DNA of 24,992 nucleotides from Bondarzewia mesenterica (GCA_004802705.1 SGPL01000484.1:1-24992), one strand, 5' to 3'. Shown: positions 1 through 10,576, counted from the stretch's first letter. Numbers and translations: made by a program. Notes: generated from the sequence alone by a model not told the origin.

Positions 1-3000
1 GTTGGCCTTCGCAGGCGAGTTGGGTACGCTGCTTGGCAAAGCTCCCCCTGGTCCAAGGTCGTTGCGCTTGGGGACAGGCAAGCCCGCATCGCGGGGCGCG
101 GGGCTGATGGTGGAACGTTGGCGTGGTAGGAGACTGCGTCGCCTGCGCGACGTCGTAGGACATGCCTGAGTAGTGAGAAGTTTCTGGAGGTGGAAGGCGC
201 GGGAGCTGCATGCTATAGTCGGCCTTACCGGTGTGCGGTTCCTTCTTTGGCGTAGTGAATTGGATAGATGGTCTTGCGGCAGACGAAGGCGGCGCCGGAA
301 TGTCGTCTGAGGTGGGTCCACTGGGCGAGTTCGCCTGGAGGGAAAGCTGTGAACTCGCGAAGTGGCCGGGCCCGTAGACCTTATCCCTTTCCAGTTTCTC
401 ACGCGCAAGATAGTATATAGATAGGAGTGGGTGAAAACCGCGCGTGGGATCGGCAGGTTCGCGTGCGTCACCGAGTGATATATTAGACAAGCGTGACTGC
501 GAGTTCGCCGGTGACTGTGAAAATGGTGTGGACGGAGGCGACGATGCCGGAGAGAATAGCTTGCGCCGATAGAAGTCGAACCCTGAAAACCGCTTGTTCT
601 TCTTCGACGGCGACATCTGCACCTCGGGCTTGGTGAGCCCGTTGTGCGAACCGTCGTACGAGATCGCGAGCGAAGAGTTGGACAATGACTCGCCCCAATG
701 CCGCCCGTTACGCCCGTCGCGCTTGCGCTCCCAGAGCTGCAACGCCCGCAGGTAAGCGTCCGACTCGAGGATCTCGACAAGCTTGCGCTCAATGTCGGCC
801 TCTGGCCCAAACTCGAACCCGGACATCCCTCTGATCACCTCTCTGTCCAGCTCGTCCGGCCGTAATGGTTCGCGCCACAACAGGTGTGGGTCGGGCGGCC
901 CTGTAAATCCACGCACCATCCACGGGTGATTCAATACTTCGGCCAGAGGCGCACGGGCAGAGGGGTTCGTCACCAGCATGCGCGAGAGCACGTGTTTGCA
1001 TTCTGTGGGAAGTAATCAGCCTCGTTTCAGTACTCCATCACAGCATCAGTAGTCATTACTCACCTGCGCTCAGCCACACCGGATACTCCACCAGTCCACG
1101 CTTAATTTTCGCATGCAGCGCCGGCATACTCTGGTCGTCGAACGGCACCTTTCCACACACCAGCACATACAACACCACCCCAAAGCTCCATACGTCAACC
1201 TCGGGGCCCGTATACACCTTGGCATTTAGCAGCTCCGGCGCAGCGAAGTACAGAGACCCGCAGAACGTTGACAGATGTGAGGCGGGATCATACAAGTTCG
1301 ACAGCCCAAAGTCGATTATTTTGATGTTGCCCGTCTGCGAAATAAGTATGTTTTCGATCTTGAGGTCTGAGGGACGACGGTAAGATAAGCAGAACACGTA
1401 TCGTAGCCCACGCACCTCTATGCACGACGTTGTTTCGGTGACAGTATTCCAACGCGCTCCCAATCTGCCGCGCGAATTTGCGTGCCACCCGCTCCCGGAG
1501 CTTGCCATGGCTGATGATGTAGTCCAGCATTTGCCCGCCGTTGATGTACTCGAATACCATGTAGTAGTGGTGCTGGTGTATAATCATCTCCCGCATACCG
1601 CAGATGTACGGGTGGTACAGCAGTTGCGAAAGCGCCGCCTCGCGAATAGTCCGGATCTCCTTCGACACGTCTCTCGCAGCTTGCTTCGCTGCCGCTTCAG
1701 GGTTGGAGGCGGCGGCGCCGGGATTGGATGTATTTGGCTGGACACGAGGGAGAATTTTGACGGCGAGCTGCAGAATCGAAAACAACTCGTTAGCACGTAG
1801 TAAATCAGTGTGGGTGGCGATAAAAGGCCATTGCATAACAACAACTCTGAAATGGTTTGAAGAGAGAATGTCCCGCAAGAAATGGATTAACGTATAGTAA
1901 GCAGCAAGGATCCAAATGAGGACGACATCAAATCCTCCCTGCCCTCGAAAATCCTGATTGGGACTTTCTCAGGGATGAGAAATGCGAGGGTGGGGCTGGT
2001 GAAGAAACGACGCGCGAATCCTAGAGGGTTGCCTGGGCGCCGTGACTTCGGTATCCTGACTCCGGCGAACAAGGCAACAGAATTTCGAGACAGATGAAAA
2101 AGACCGCCATGTCCTGTTCCCATCGCATCACGAATCTCGCCCGAGGGCACCCATCGAACAGTGCCTCAGGGCACTTTGCTTGCCGGAGCGAACCTCCCAG
2201 CAAAACGCAGACGGCCACTCCAATGTGTGCGCAATGACACATGCACGAACGAGGGAGTGCATGGTTAAGGATGAGTCGAAATCGAAGAGGGAACGCGAAA
2301 ACGAGCGACAAATTCAGCATGAAAAGATATAAAATCATGCAGGGCAGATGTGCGCAGCGATGCTTATATGCAAGGAAACGGCGAGAGGGGTCCCAATAAG
2401 CATCTTGACGGTGTTGGAAAACAGAGGTCGTCCACGACTCCAGCCACTCCGCATCCTCGTGAGTAAAAAAGATGTCAGTTCGCTGGGCACAGGGAGTGCC
2501 CAGCAAGCCGACGGGAAAAACCCCGCACATATCGTGCGAGACAGCATCGCCCCTCATTCATACTGGCTCAACCCAGCCCTCAATGCAAAGCTTCAACAGA
2601 AAGACATTACGAGACGAAATTCGACCACAGGTGACCGGAACACATGCAACGTCGAAACACCCGACAAGGGTAAAAGGGAGAGGACGCGCACCTTCTCGCC
2701 TGAGACATTATGATGTGCCAGCTTGACTTTCCCCATACTCCCCGCGCCCAACGTCTTGCTGAGAGTGTAGTCCCCAAGGATGCGATTCGTCGTGCGCGAT
2801 CTTGGTGTATCGACGCCTCGCTGCTGGTGCCGAACGGAACCGGACGCTTGCGCGCGGTCGGAAGAGGTGGCAGAGGCTGAGGGCGTGAAGGCTTGGGGAG
2901 GCATTGAGACGGGACGGGGTCTTGCTATCGTGGTGACCGCTGAGCGCGAGGCAGGTACAGGAAGTGGGAGCGGCGTCACTGGGGGAGTTTGTTCTGGCCT

Positions 3001-3189
3001 GATGGTGGTGGGAGCGGAAGGCGGGGACGGGCGAGGGCGGGGGTTGTAAGGGGGCTGTGCGATAGGGAGATCGAACTCGTGTCCTGGGACCATCCCGCCA
3101 TGCGAGGGGGTAATACTGCCAGAGTTTGTGACTGCGCCAGGAGGCTTGCTGGGTGGATCAGAGGCAAGAGAGGTTGGATACTCTGCCAT
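1..3189 (-). CDS. KIN1: KIN1/MARK (Par-1)-type Ser/Thr protein kinase, C-terminus cut by window edge
   Basis: Exons are 3189-2692, 1767-1416, 1366-1064 and 1002-1 (running off the left edge); all phases agree and 718 residues are visible. A disordered Pro/Ser/Thr-rich leader (about residues 1-138) precedes the kinase domain (about 140-413). Visible motifs are the glycine loop GAGSMGKV (148-155), LAVK with Lys170, HRDLKIEN (282-289), DFG (302-304), activation-loop Thr317 in [14 protein letters not shown], and a closing [22 protein letters not shown] just after the domain is typical of the Kin1/Kin2 branch. The remaining tail is Ser/Pro-rich. Family members usually end in a KA1 membrane-binding domain, which would lie outside the window. 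By family, the kinase acts at the cell cortex in polarity, exocytosis and wall integrity. The start is firm: an in-frame TAA at 3207-3205 lies just upstream with no AG acceptor between. Intron 1 (1768-2691, 924 bases) is anomalously long; the others are 49 and 61 bases. Confidence 0.93.
1768..2691 (-). other. Exceptionally long intron 1 of the KIN1-type kinase gene
   Basis: The donor GTGCGC follows the GEK codons at 2692 and the acceptor TGCAG precedes LAVKI at 1767. The flanking residues join seamlessly within the first kinase strands, so no coding exon is missing between them. Other introns in the window are mostly 50-90 bases. In the sense direction the intron holds an open frame of 178 codons (2557-2021, opening from a non-ATG codon). 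It has no domain I recognise. No transposon ends, target-site duplication or long repeat could be made out by eye. Confidence 0.8.
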
Positions 3190-4924
3190 CAACCGGTGTG
3201 CGTATTAGTTAGTTGAAAGATGCTGCGGCGCGAACGGGAGAACGGGTCCAAAAGGAGGGGTTTGCGGCCGGGAAGGACGGTCGCGGCGACCAAGGCAGAC
3301 GGTGAGCACTCAACGAAGCGCTAGCGCCTTGGACGCTCGGGCGGAGTTTTGTTGTCTCCTCCCGCTTGCCTTACGTGTGTTTACGACCTGCCTCACAAAT
3401 CACACACAACTCGCTCGTCTTTTCCTCTCAAACGGCAAACAATGTCTGCGGGCTATCAACTCATTAAACAGATCATGCGTTCGCCAGAGACGGTTTTCTT
3501 TTACAGGCTGAGGGACCCCGCAGCATCGATCTAAGGATGTGGACGAAACGATCAAACAGAGTTGATAGATTGCCAGGAGGGACAGATACAGTAAAGCGAC
3601 CAACACATCGCCCGGAATCCGGAGCCGACACAAAAATCACTAGGGCTTGGGGCACTCTGGCAGGCAGACAAAGTATGAGATATCTAAATCGTTGTCCATT
3701 GCGCCATGCACCGGAACGGGTTCAGGATTCAGTTGGGAAAGTACTCTGAGAACAAAATAAATGCCGGATCGGTCGAAATAATTTTTGAGCTTGAAGCTCG
3801 AAGCCTGATTACCAGGATCCCAAAATTTGTGGACACAAGGAGGGGAGGTATATGGGCGGATCAACCCAGACGTGTTGCGTCGATTTCGGTCGTATAATTT
3901 TCGACCTGATCATAAGAACATCTTAGGGCCGGCCGAACATACAGTATCGGGCGGGTATGCCCTGGCAAAATGTCCTACCAGGAGAAAAGGAAATCCCTGT
4001 AACTTATGGGTAAGATAAAGGCACCGTTCATAGAAATAGGGAAGAGACGTGTGTATGGAGGTCGGACAAGATGTAAGTTCGACATGATCAATGCTTCATT
4101 GATACTTACGATGCGAACACTTCACAGAACACGGTCGTCTCCGATCCATGCCAAAGCCGAACAATGATTCCGACAGCAGAGCAGAGTGTGGGGCGGGTGG
4201 GACAAAGAAGGCAGTGGGGAGGGACGGGTAGAATTCCCGTGACAAATCTGAAGCCTACGATGTCGTACTGTCCCCGTCGTAGGCCTTCGTACGTAGGTTA
4301 ACGAAACGAGCAAACTTCGACCGTTTCCATGCCGACAATAGCAGCCTCAAAGCAGCAGTCGAAAGCCTGCAAACTGCAACGGAACAGCAAGGAACAGCAA
4401 AAACAAATGACACCACGATGATGGAAGCGTGACTCGCCGGGTAGCGCGCACTGTCAAAGTCAAACCAACATCGGTTCGAGTACTTCAGATCGTCCTGGTT
4501 GGCATAACGACTGCAATCGACCTTCATGCAAAATGACGGGCTGGTCGACTCCCGAGACGAAACGTTGATGACACAAAGATGTGACTCGTACATCTTCTTG
4601 AGACGGCGAACTCAAGAGTCAATTGACCCAGGCTAAATCTGCCGGCCATCCCACAACATCAACACTAGCTTGACGCACGAAAGCGCCTTTCCCTCATGTT
4701 CCCAGAGGACTTTGTCCGAGAAGAATCATACTCCCCTACGCGCTCAAACGATCCACCTCAAAAGTGAATTCATGAAAGCTGGCCCAAGGAGCACTGACAA
4801 AAAGCGATCATTAATTCGTACAATTGATTTTAAGAACACACTTAAAGGACATTATTCTAGATCAAACATGATGGACGTTCGAGTCGTTGAACGTGCAGGA
4901 GTTTTCTCAAGTTCATCCCGCACT
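3190..4924. other. Intergenic region, no gene supported
   Basis: This stretch lies between the start of the kinase gene and the stop of the amino acid transporter gene, both on the minus strand. It should hold the transporter 3' UTR and the kinase promoter and 5' UTR. Only short open frames occur on either strand, the longest being 112 codons on the minus strand at 4593-4255, with no recognisable domain. I found no tRNA, repeat array or long inverted repeat. Confidence 0.6.
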
Positions 4925-7165
4925 TTAAATCGCATTGCTCGCACAGGTGAACGGCGGGCCGACCGTGCCGGCATTGTAGCTGTCCACGATGGACCGAATG
5001 GAGACCTGCGGGCGTGAAAGTGTGTTTTTAAAAGTTGAGTATGTAGCGCGAGCGGAGAGACGCACGTAGGTTCCGGCGACAAGGACGTAGAACCCGAAAA
5101 CGATGAGGAGGTAGTTGAGCGCGGTCTCGAGTGAGCGGCCGACGCCTGCCCACTTTTTAGCGCCCGGGTAGAGCGTGAGGTATGCCATACCCCAGAAGAT
5201 GAAGCTAAGAGAGAGAGGTCAGACGGTCCTTCTTCCGCATTGATGATTGAACGTTGAGTGGGAACTCACCCAAACCATCCGTCTAATCAACAGCACGTAT
5301 TTGAAAAAGAAGAGGAATGCGGTGAGAAGTGTGCCTTAATGCAGTGAGAAAAAGGGTCAAAGTACATACCGAAGAGGGAACTCATGAGACTGAGCATGTC
5401 AGAGAAGAAGGGAATGACCTCCGCAATAACGAACGCGACTGCCCAAGTGACGGCCAAGATGGCCGCCCAGGTCGTCCAGCCGACGATAGTGTTAGAGTGC
5501 CGGTGGTGCGAGTTGCGGAAGATGCGGAAGAAGACGAAGCGCGCGGTGACCGACTACACAAGCATAAGCGGGAATAGGATTGACAAATCAACAGGTGCCT
5601 TCAAAGGGGGAAAAGGCATGCACACTGCATAGAGAGCGCCGAGGAAGACAATGGTGGGGATAGCGAAGGAGAAGGCAATTTTTTTGTAGACGGGTTGCAG
5701 AGACCCGAAGGCCGGCGCGGTTATGTACTGGTTGCCTATCGGTGTCACCAGCAAATGGAATTTTTAGTACAGAACCAAAGTCAGAGGAAGAATAGGTCAA
5801 GACCGACCAACGTAGTGGTACATCAAAGCTCCACAAAGTGTGAACATGACGATCTCAGCTATTGTAACAGCCCACAGAGCTATTGGCATGAATCAAGATG
5901 AGGTTTAGAGAGGCACAAGCATTTCTAACTGTGAGAACTAGCCTTTAGGAAAATCTTTAGGATTCTTCATTTCTGCGATGAACTGTGTATGATGGAGCGT
6001 TAAAGGGAGAGAGAGAAAAGGAGAGCAGAGGACGAACCGAAGGGATCGTGATCTGTCCGACAAAGGTATATGTGATATTGAGAAAGGCGGACATTCCTAA
6101 ATTGAATGAGAAGGGGTTCAGAGAGATCTACATGACCAATTCTGAATGGATGGAGATTCACCGGCCACAAAAGTGGTGCCCTTGACGGGGATGGCAGTTA
6201 CGATGGGCCCCTGTCCTACGATATAACCAAATGGATGACTTTGAACTCCTGAAAAGATGATGGCGAGCAGGACGGCAAGGCCCATGGTCACCGCACTAAA
6301 CGTTGCTAGATAGCCGAGCTGGCTCAGGGTGCGCGGGAGGCTGAACAAAAAGCAAATGACAGCGGTGATGATACTGAAGACTATACTGCAGACGGCAGAG
6401 TTCGAGAGCGTATTGAGGAGCTTCGCACCCACGAGACAGTGCAGCGCTGCATTCAACCATCATGAAGAAACCAGGTGAGGGCCATGATCGGCGAATCGGA
6501 TGAGGTGTCTGATAGCTCACCGGCAATGAACGTGTTGTTGAGGACGAAGAAGACAGCGGTGATATTGTACGCGAGCTCCGAGCCCCCGAAGAGCAACTTG
6601 CCAATATCGCAGACGTCGCGTACTTCCGGGTGCTTAAGGCAGTAGCGCCAAAGGATAAGTGATGTATATTGGACGCTTGCTGCGACTGCAATGGTCACGA
6701 TGACGCCAGGAACCATTCCCAGGACGGAGAACGACCTATCAGTCATATTATGATCAGTTATGACGAGACGATGAAAAACAGCCTCCCGTCCAGGGTGAAA
6801 GAGCAAAAACATACCATGGAAAAGACAAAATTGCGAGGCAGATATACTCGGAAAAGAGGAGTGCAGCCGTCTAGCAAATTGCACAGGCGAACACACGGAG
6901 AGAGTACATCAAGTCATGTCCCTCAAGCTGGGCAAAAAAAAAGCGCACGTACCTTCTGCCATGAACAAGTCCTGAACTTGATCGCATGGTCGCTCTCTAA
7001 ATTAATCTGAAGCGCAATCGCTGCCTCGACGTCCGACGCCGCAGACCCCAACTCCACATCCGCAACGGAATCGCCAAGCTCCTTATCAGACCCAAGTTCC
7101 TTCTGCAAGCTCGTCTGGCTGTGCATTGCCCCGAGCTGCTTCTCCGCTGATGGCTTCGACGCCAT
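4925..7165 (-). CDS. Neutral amino acid transporter, AAAP family (MTR-like permease)
   Basis: Eleven exons on the minus strand: 7165-6953, 6870-6815, 6735-6521, 6446-6162, 6096-6038, 5982-5943, 5879-5808, 5735-5626, 5553-5370, 5282-5270 and 5204-4925. They give 508 residues with consistent phases. A hydrophilic N-terminus of about 70 residues is followed by roughly eleven hydrophobic segments, a count made by eye. Stretches typical of fungal Aa_trans proteins include ALHCLVGAKLLNTLSNSAVC, FIAEMKNPKDFPKALWAV, FGFIFWGMAYL, and a closing SYNAGTVGPPFTCASNAI. By family it is a proton-coupled importer of neutral and aromatic amino acids at the plasma membrane or vacuole; the substrate cannot be read from sequence. 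The ATG at 7165 is the first in-frame Met. Exon 10 is only 13 bases and encodes the junction DGWFG. The intron at 5942-5880 begins with GC (AAAG|GCTAGT) instead of GT. Confidence 0.91.
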
Positions 7166-8038
7166 TATTTCAGGTTCGAAGATGATAAAAAATTCAGGAA
7201 GCCCTGGGGAGTCGGAGGAACGAGAGACGGCGCCGTCGTTGCTGGGTTGTAACGACGTCGAATGATAAGGATCGAAAAGTTTTTGGACCTCCCTCGGAGC
7301 GGGCCTGCGGCTTTCTGGAGCACGCACCGAATTAAAAGGCGTGCGGTGCTCGACGGCCCCATCAGAATCGGGAACGATGAGCGCAATAAATGTAATCAAT
7401 GGGGGTGCATGGTGCAAAGCAGGCTCGCTATGACGCGATATCCATCCATCACGCGAGGCGCGACAGGGCGCGTCCCGCCCTGTCGCGCCCTATCGTCGGG
7501 ATCTTCGGAGTAGATCGTTCCCGACTTACCGTACATACGCAGACATACGCGTGCGGACTGCATCTGACAGCGAATTCGAAGGCATTCCTCATCGTTCGAA
7601 GCATCGCACTCCCGCCGTCCAAGCGACCTCAACCTGATATTGGTTGGCACCGACCCTCCAAGGCGTCAAACAATTCCATTTTTATTTTATTTTCGATTTG
7701 TACAATACTCGGTATTTGCTGGATGTACACAATTAGAGCGATGTCGGCCCGGAGTAAATGCAGCTCACCAGGGAATTGCGAACTGTAGATATGCACTGAA
7801 CTTGAGAAGTACGTCCCAACGATATCATACGTAGGATATGTATACAGCTGGCGAAGATGAGACTAAGGAATTCCGAATTACTTAGATATGCACAACAGAA
7901 AGATAGGTCGGATACAGAACCGTAAGAAGTCCGCTCGATATATCATTTGATGAATGAAAGTAAATAGCAAAAGAACAATCAAAGAGCTTGTGAGCACAAT
8001 GACATCGCCCTCGAGGCTCCAGACATACGGAGAGCGTA
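7166..8038. promoter_or_regulatory. Intergenic region: transporter promoter and 3' flank of the membrane-protein gene
   Basis: Both neighbours are on the minus strand, so this 873-base stretch holds the upstream region of the amino acid transporter and the 3' UTR of the gene ending at 8039. The frame upstream of the transporter ATG stays open to about 7417 but contains no earlier ATG. The only structure seen is the GC-rich hairpin at 7457-7489. No convincing ORF was found. Confidence 0.6.
7457..7489. repeat. Perfect 14-bp GC-rich inverted repeat with 5-base loop
   Basis: The left arm GGCGCGACAGGGCG (7457-7470) is exactly complementary to CGCCCTGTCGCGCC (7476-7489) across the loop CGTCC. It lies about 290 bases upstream of the transporter ATG. 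It could be a binding site for a dimeric regulator or a structured leader element, but its function is unknown. Confidence 0.85.
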
Positions 8039-9910
8039 TCAACGCTTCCCCCCTTCTATCGAAGCAAGCCGCTGCTCAATGCCAGCCGCCCATACCAGGT
8101 CCTCGTCCGCTTCCCCATGTTCAGCCGTATTTGAAGACACAGTAGCATTCGCGGCACCAGACCTCGTCGGACTCCCCGGCAGCATGCGGGCGCCGTTGAC
8201 GTCCCGCGAACTCAAGCTCTTCGCCACGATCGCCTCAACCTTGTCGAGCGCCGCGCGCTTGGTGCGTGTGCCCACCGAGGTAGCACTCGCATCTGACCTG
8301 GCGGTTGTGGATCGTTGTACAGAGGCTGCACTGCTATGCTCTCTGGAATGACGGGATCTGGCTACAGGACGAGACGAGTGGCGATTCCGACTGAGATTCT
8401 TGGTCTGCGTCTGCTCGCCAGGCGATTTTGCAGCCGTGCTCGGCTTTCGGCTGTTGTCGAAGAGTTGGCTCTGTGAGGGGCTGAAGAATAGCGTGGAGTC
8501 CAGGGGGTCGGACTTGATAAGCTTTGGACTCAGGGGGAGAACAGAGGAATCTATATGCTTCATCGGGGGACGCGGGGACCTTCGGTCAAAGCTCGACTGT
8601 CTGGACGGCATAGGTGTGTATCTGTCTTCCGTGGGCGGGTATGAAGAAGATGGCGACCAGCTACGCGTCCAAGCCAACCAACGCTCGCCAACGTTGCGAT
8701 CCACTGCCTGGCGCACTTCGTCCTTCGTCTGCCACACGCTCCGCACCTTATTTTCTTCCCCAGACGCCTCGGGGTCCTCCTCCACAATCATAAAGCCTCG
8801 GCCAGGTGCCCATTGCGTGACGTCCTCGCTATCGCGCGGAGAGTACGGCCTACTCGCGACTTCCAATTCATCTGAAGCGGTTTTGCGACCACGCTCACCA
8901 CCGCGGTACTGGGAGCCGAACTTGAGCCTTTCGAGGATCCCACGACGGATCGATGTGTGTCTAAGCGTCTCATAAGGTGCGTCTTCCTCTTCCTCGCTAA
9001 GAAGGGCGAGAGGATCGGGAGATCGAACACGGGAGTTTAACCTAGTCCCCCGTCCTCCATGATCGGCGCTCGAGTTCAACGTCGACGAACGCGAAATAGG
9101 CGGGAGAGTAAGAGCTTGTTCCGTAACACGACGACCTGAGACCCGCGAAAACGAACGACTGGGCTGCGTAGAGACTGCACCGCCAGTCATAGGCATGCCG
9201 GAGTACACGGTACCATGTCGCGTATACTTACTCGGGCTCCCGACCGCATGCAACGCCACTTCTTGTAATGGCTCCTCCTCCTCCTCCTCTGTGTTGTTGA
9301 GGGTGTTGCACGCTGGTGATATGTAGGGGTGGCCATATTCCAAGGACCCGTCACGTGCGCGTTGACGCCGGCGACATAGTTTGAAGGAAACGAACCCACA
9401 TGCGGCACCCAAGAGCAGGCCGCCAACTATGAACACGGGAAGAAGATATAGGAAATTGAACGGCTGTGTTTCACGAAGTTTTGGGATGGAGGCGGCAGGA
9501 GGGAGAGAGGTAATTCTTGTTAAGGAGGCTGATGTTGTAGAGGCTGGATCAGATGTCGTCGAAGGTGCACTGCTGGTGCTGGGCACACTGGTACTGGAGA
9601 TGATGGTGGTCGGAGTGGCAAGGGGACTGGGCGCAGCAGAGGTAATAATAGCTGCGCTTGGGACTGTTGCCTCGGGGAGCACGGCAAGAGCGGTCGTCGT
9701 GGAACCCCAAGGGGGATACGGCCACCAATTGATGCTCGTGGTAGCCGTAGGCGCAGGGGGGCCCACGAGGAAAGACCCGTTCTGCCGTTTTCTGAAATTG
9801 ATATTCCAATGACTGATCGGCTCCTGGCGATGATTCAGGCGCGCGGATTCCTGCGCGCGCGCTGCTTGGGTATATACTGCTTGGGTGTTTGACACCGTCT
9901 CGACGACCAT
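8039..9910 (-). CDS. Intronless single-pass membrane protein, Ser/Thr-rich outside, disordered inside; unknown function
   Basis: A 623-residue open frame. An in-frame TGA sits two codons before the ATG at 9910, so this is the first possible start of the unspliced frame. Residues 1-42 are polar with no signal peptide and end in an RKRQ motif resembling a Kex2-type site. Residues 52-140 are Ser/Thr/Pro-rich, as in mucin-like O-glycosylated stalks, and contain NWWPYPPWG. One membrane segment (about 151-178) is followed by the stop-transfer run CRRRQRAR, which suggests N-terminus outside and C-terminus in the cytosol. The remaining 440 residues are polar and low-complexity, with acidic runs near 208-213 and 310-315 and many Ser-Pro/Arg-Ser sites. 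The last residues, DLVWAAGIEQRLASIEGGKR, look ordered. The layout recalls fungal wall-stress or budding-site sensors, but no cysteine-rich WSC or cadherin-like domain is visible. A spliced upstream exon carrying a signal peptide cannot be excluded. Confidence 0.78.
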   Translation of the reverse strand: MVVETVSNTQAVYTQAARAQESARLNHRQEPISHWNINFRKRQNGSFLVGPPAPTATTSINWWPYPPWGSTTTALAVLPEATVPSAAIITSAAPSPLATPTTIISSTSVPSTSSAPSTTSDPASTTSASLTRITSLPPAASIPKLRETQPFNFLYLLPVFIVGGLLLGAACGFVSFKLCRRRQRARDGSLEYGHPYISPACNTLNNTEEEEEEPLQEVALHAVGSPSKYTRHGTVYSGMPMTGGAVSTQPSRSFSRVSGRRVTEQALTLPPISRSSTLNSSADHGGRGTRLNSRVRSPDPLALLSEEEEDAPYETLRHTSIRRGILERLKFGSQYRGGERGRKTASDELEVASRPYSPRDSEDVTQWAPGRGFMIVEEDPEASGEENKVRSVWQTKDEVRQAVDRNVGERWLAWTRSWSPSSSYPPTEDRYTPMPSRQSSFDRRSPRPPMKHIDSSVLPLSPKLIKSDPLDSTLFFSPSQSQLFDNSRKPSTAAKSPGEQTQTKNLSRNRHSSRPVARSRHSREHSSAASVQRSTTARSDASATSVGTRTKRAALDKVEAIVAKSLSSRDVNGARMLPGSPTRSGAANATVSSNTAEHGEADEDLVWAAGIEQRLASIEGGKR

Positions 9911-10150
9911 TTTTCACGAGATAGAGCCAGGGGGGAGGACGACGAGGCCTATGCGGGATTCGACGCCGAGAGCAGAGAGATCCGCGATGGGACGGTCAAG
10001 GCTGAGACCGGCAGCGATAAAAGTTGACCGTCGAATTAGATGTGAAGAGGGGGAATACGAAGACGCTGTAACTCCGGAACGGGTATTGTGTCGCCAAAAT
10101 GTTTTTGGCCGGACTGAATACATACAAAGGATGATTAGTCTAGACAATGT

Positions 10151-10576
10151 TCACCAGCTCAAGGAGGGATCTACGAACGCACATAGTGGTGGGGGTGGCC
10201 GCACCGGCTCGAAAGCAGATCGACTGGGTAAATGGACTGAGTTTTGGGAGATGGGATGCTCGGTAACACCGAGACCTCCACCTTCTTGGAATGAAAAGTG
10301 GGTGGTGCAGGTGGGTGGTGCAGACGCTGGACGGGGTGGGAGAGTGGGTCTTCGTCGTCGGGGTCTGGACGTGAATGTGTTTGTAGGGGGGGATAGAAGA
10401 GAGTCGTCCCGCGATCTCACGGGAGAGACGGGGGAGGCGGGTGGTGCGTCAACTGTTTCAAGCGTGACCATGGGTATCAGTGTGAACGGAGCTGATCTAC
10501 GAGTCAAGACGAAACCTAGACCAGTCTGGCGGGGGGAAATCGAGTTCGGAATGTGGAGCACAGTTAAGTCTGTCAT
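10151..10576 (-). CDS. Possible small Pro/Ser/Arg-rich protein (weak support)
   Basis: An open frame of 141 residues from the ATG at 10576 (MTDLTVLHIPNSIS) to the TGA at 10153-10151; the frame stays open upstream to about 10696. It is rich in Pro, Ser, Thr and Arg (SRPRRRRPTLPPRPASAPP). Such composition can arise in real disordered fungal proteins, but also in GC-rich promoter DNA read by chance. No domain, signal peptide or membrane segment is visible. The reverse strand also has a long frame here, which weakens the case. It lies 240 bases upstream of the membrane-protein gene on the same strand, so it could be leader sequence or an unrecognised 5' exon of that gene. The stretch 9911-10150 holds nothing else I can support. 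Confidence 0.3.
   Translation of the reverse strand: MTDLTVLHIPNSISPRQTGLGFVLTRRSAPFTLIPMVTLETVDAPPASPVSPVRSRDDSLLSPPTNTFTSRPRRRRPTLPPRPASAPPTCTTHFSFQEGGGLGVTEHPISQNSVHLPSRSAFEPVRPPPPLCAFVDPSLSW

Noticed and set aside
2021..2557. 178-codon sense frame within the long kinase intron, considered as an extra exon
   Set aside because: The kinase residues on either side of the intron join without a gap, so inserting it would disrupt the domain; the frame also opens from a non-ATG codon.
4473..4480. GGTTCGAG resembling a tRNA B box
   Set aside because: No matching A box, acceptor stem or anticodon arm could be formed around it.
4255..4593. Minus-strand open frame of 112 codons with two hydrophobic patches and several cysteines
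   Set aside because: No family resemblance, no splice-linked neighbours and no signal peptide; it probably lies in the 3' flank of the transporter gene.
8400..8975. Plus-strand open frame of 191 codons
   Set aside because: Antisense to the 623-residue membrane-protein gene, whose frame is longer and has coherent protein features.
9272..9289. CTC/CTT trinucleotide run
   Set aside because: It is simply the coding repeat for the poly-glutamate stretch of the membrane protein, not an independent element.
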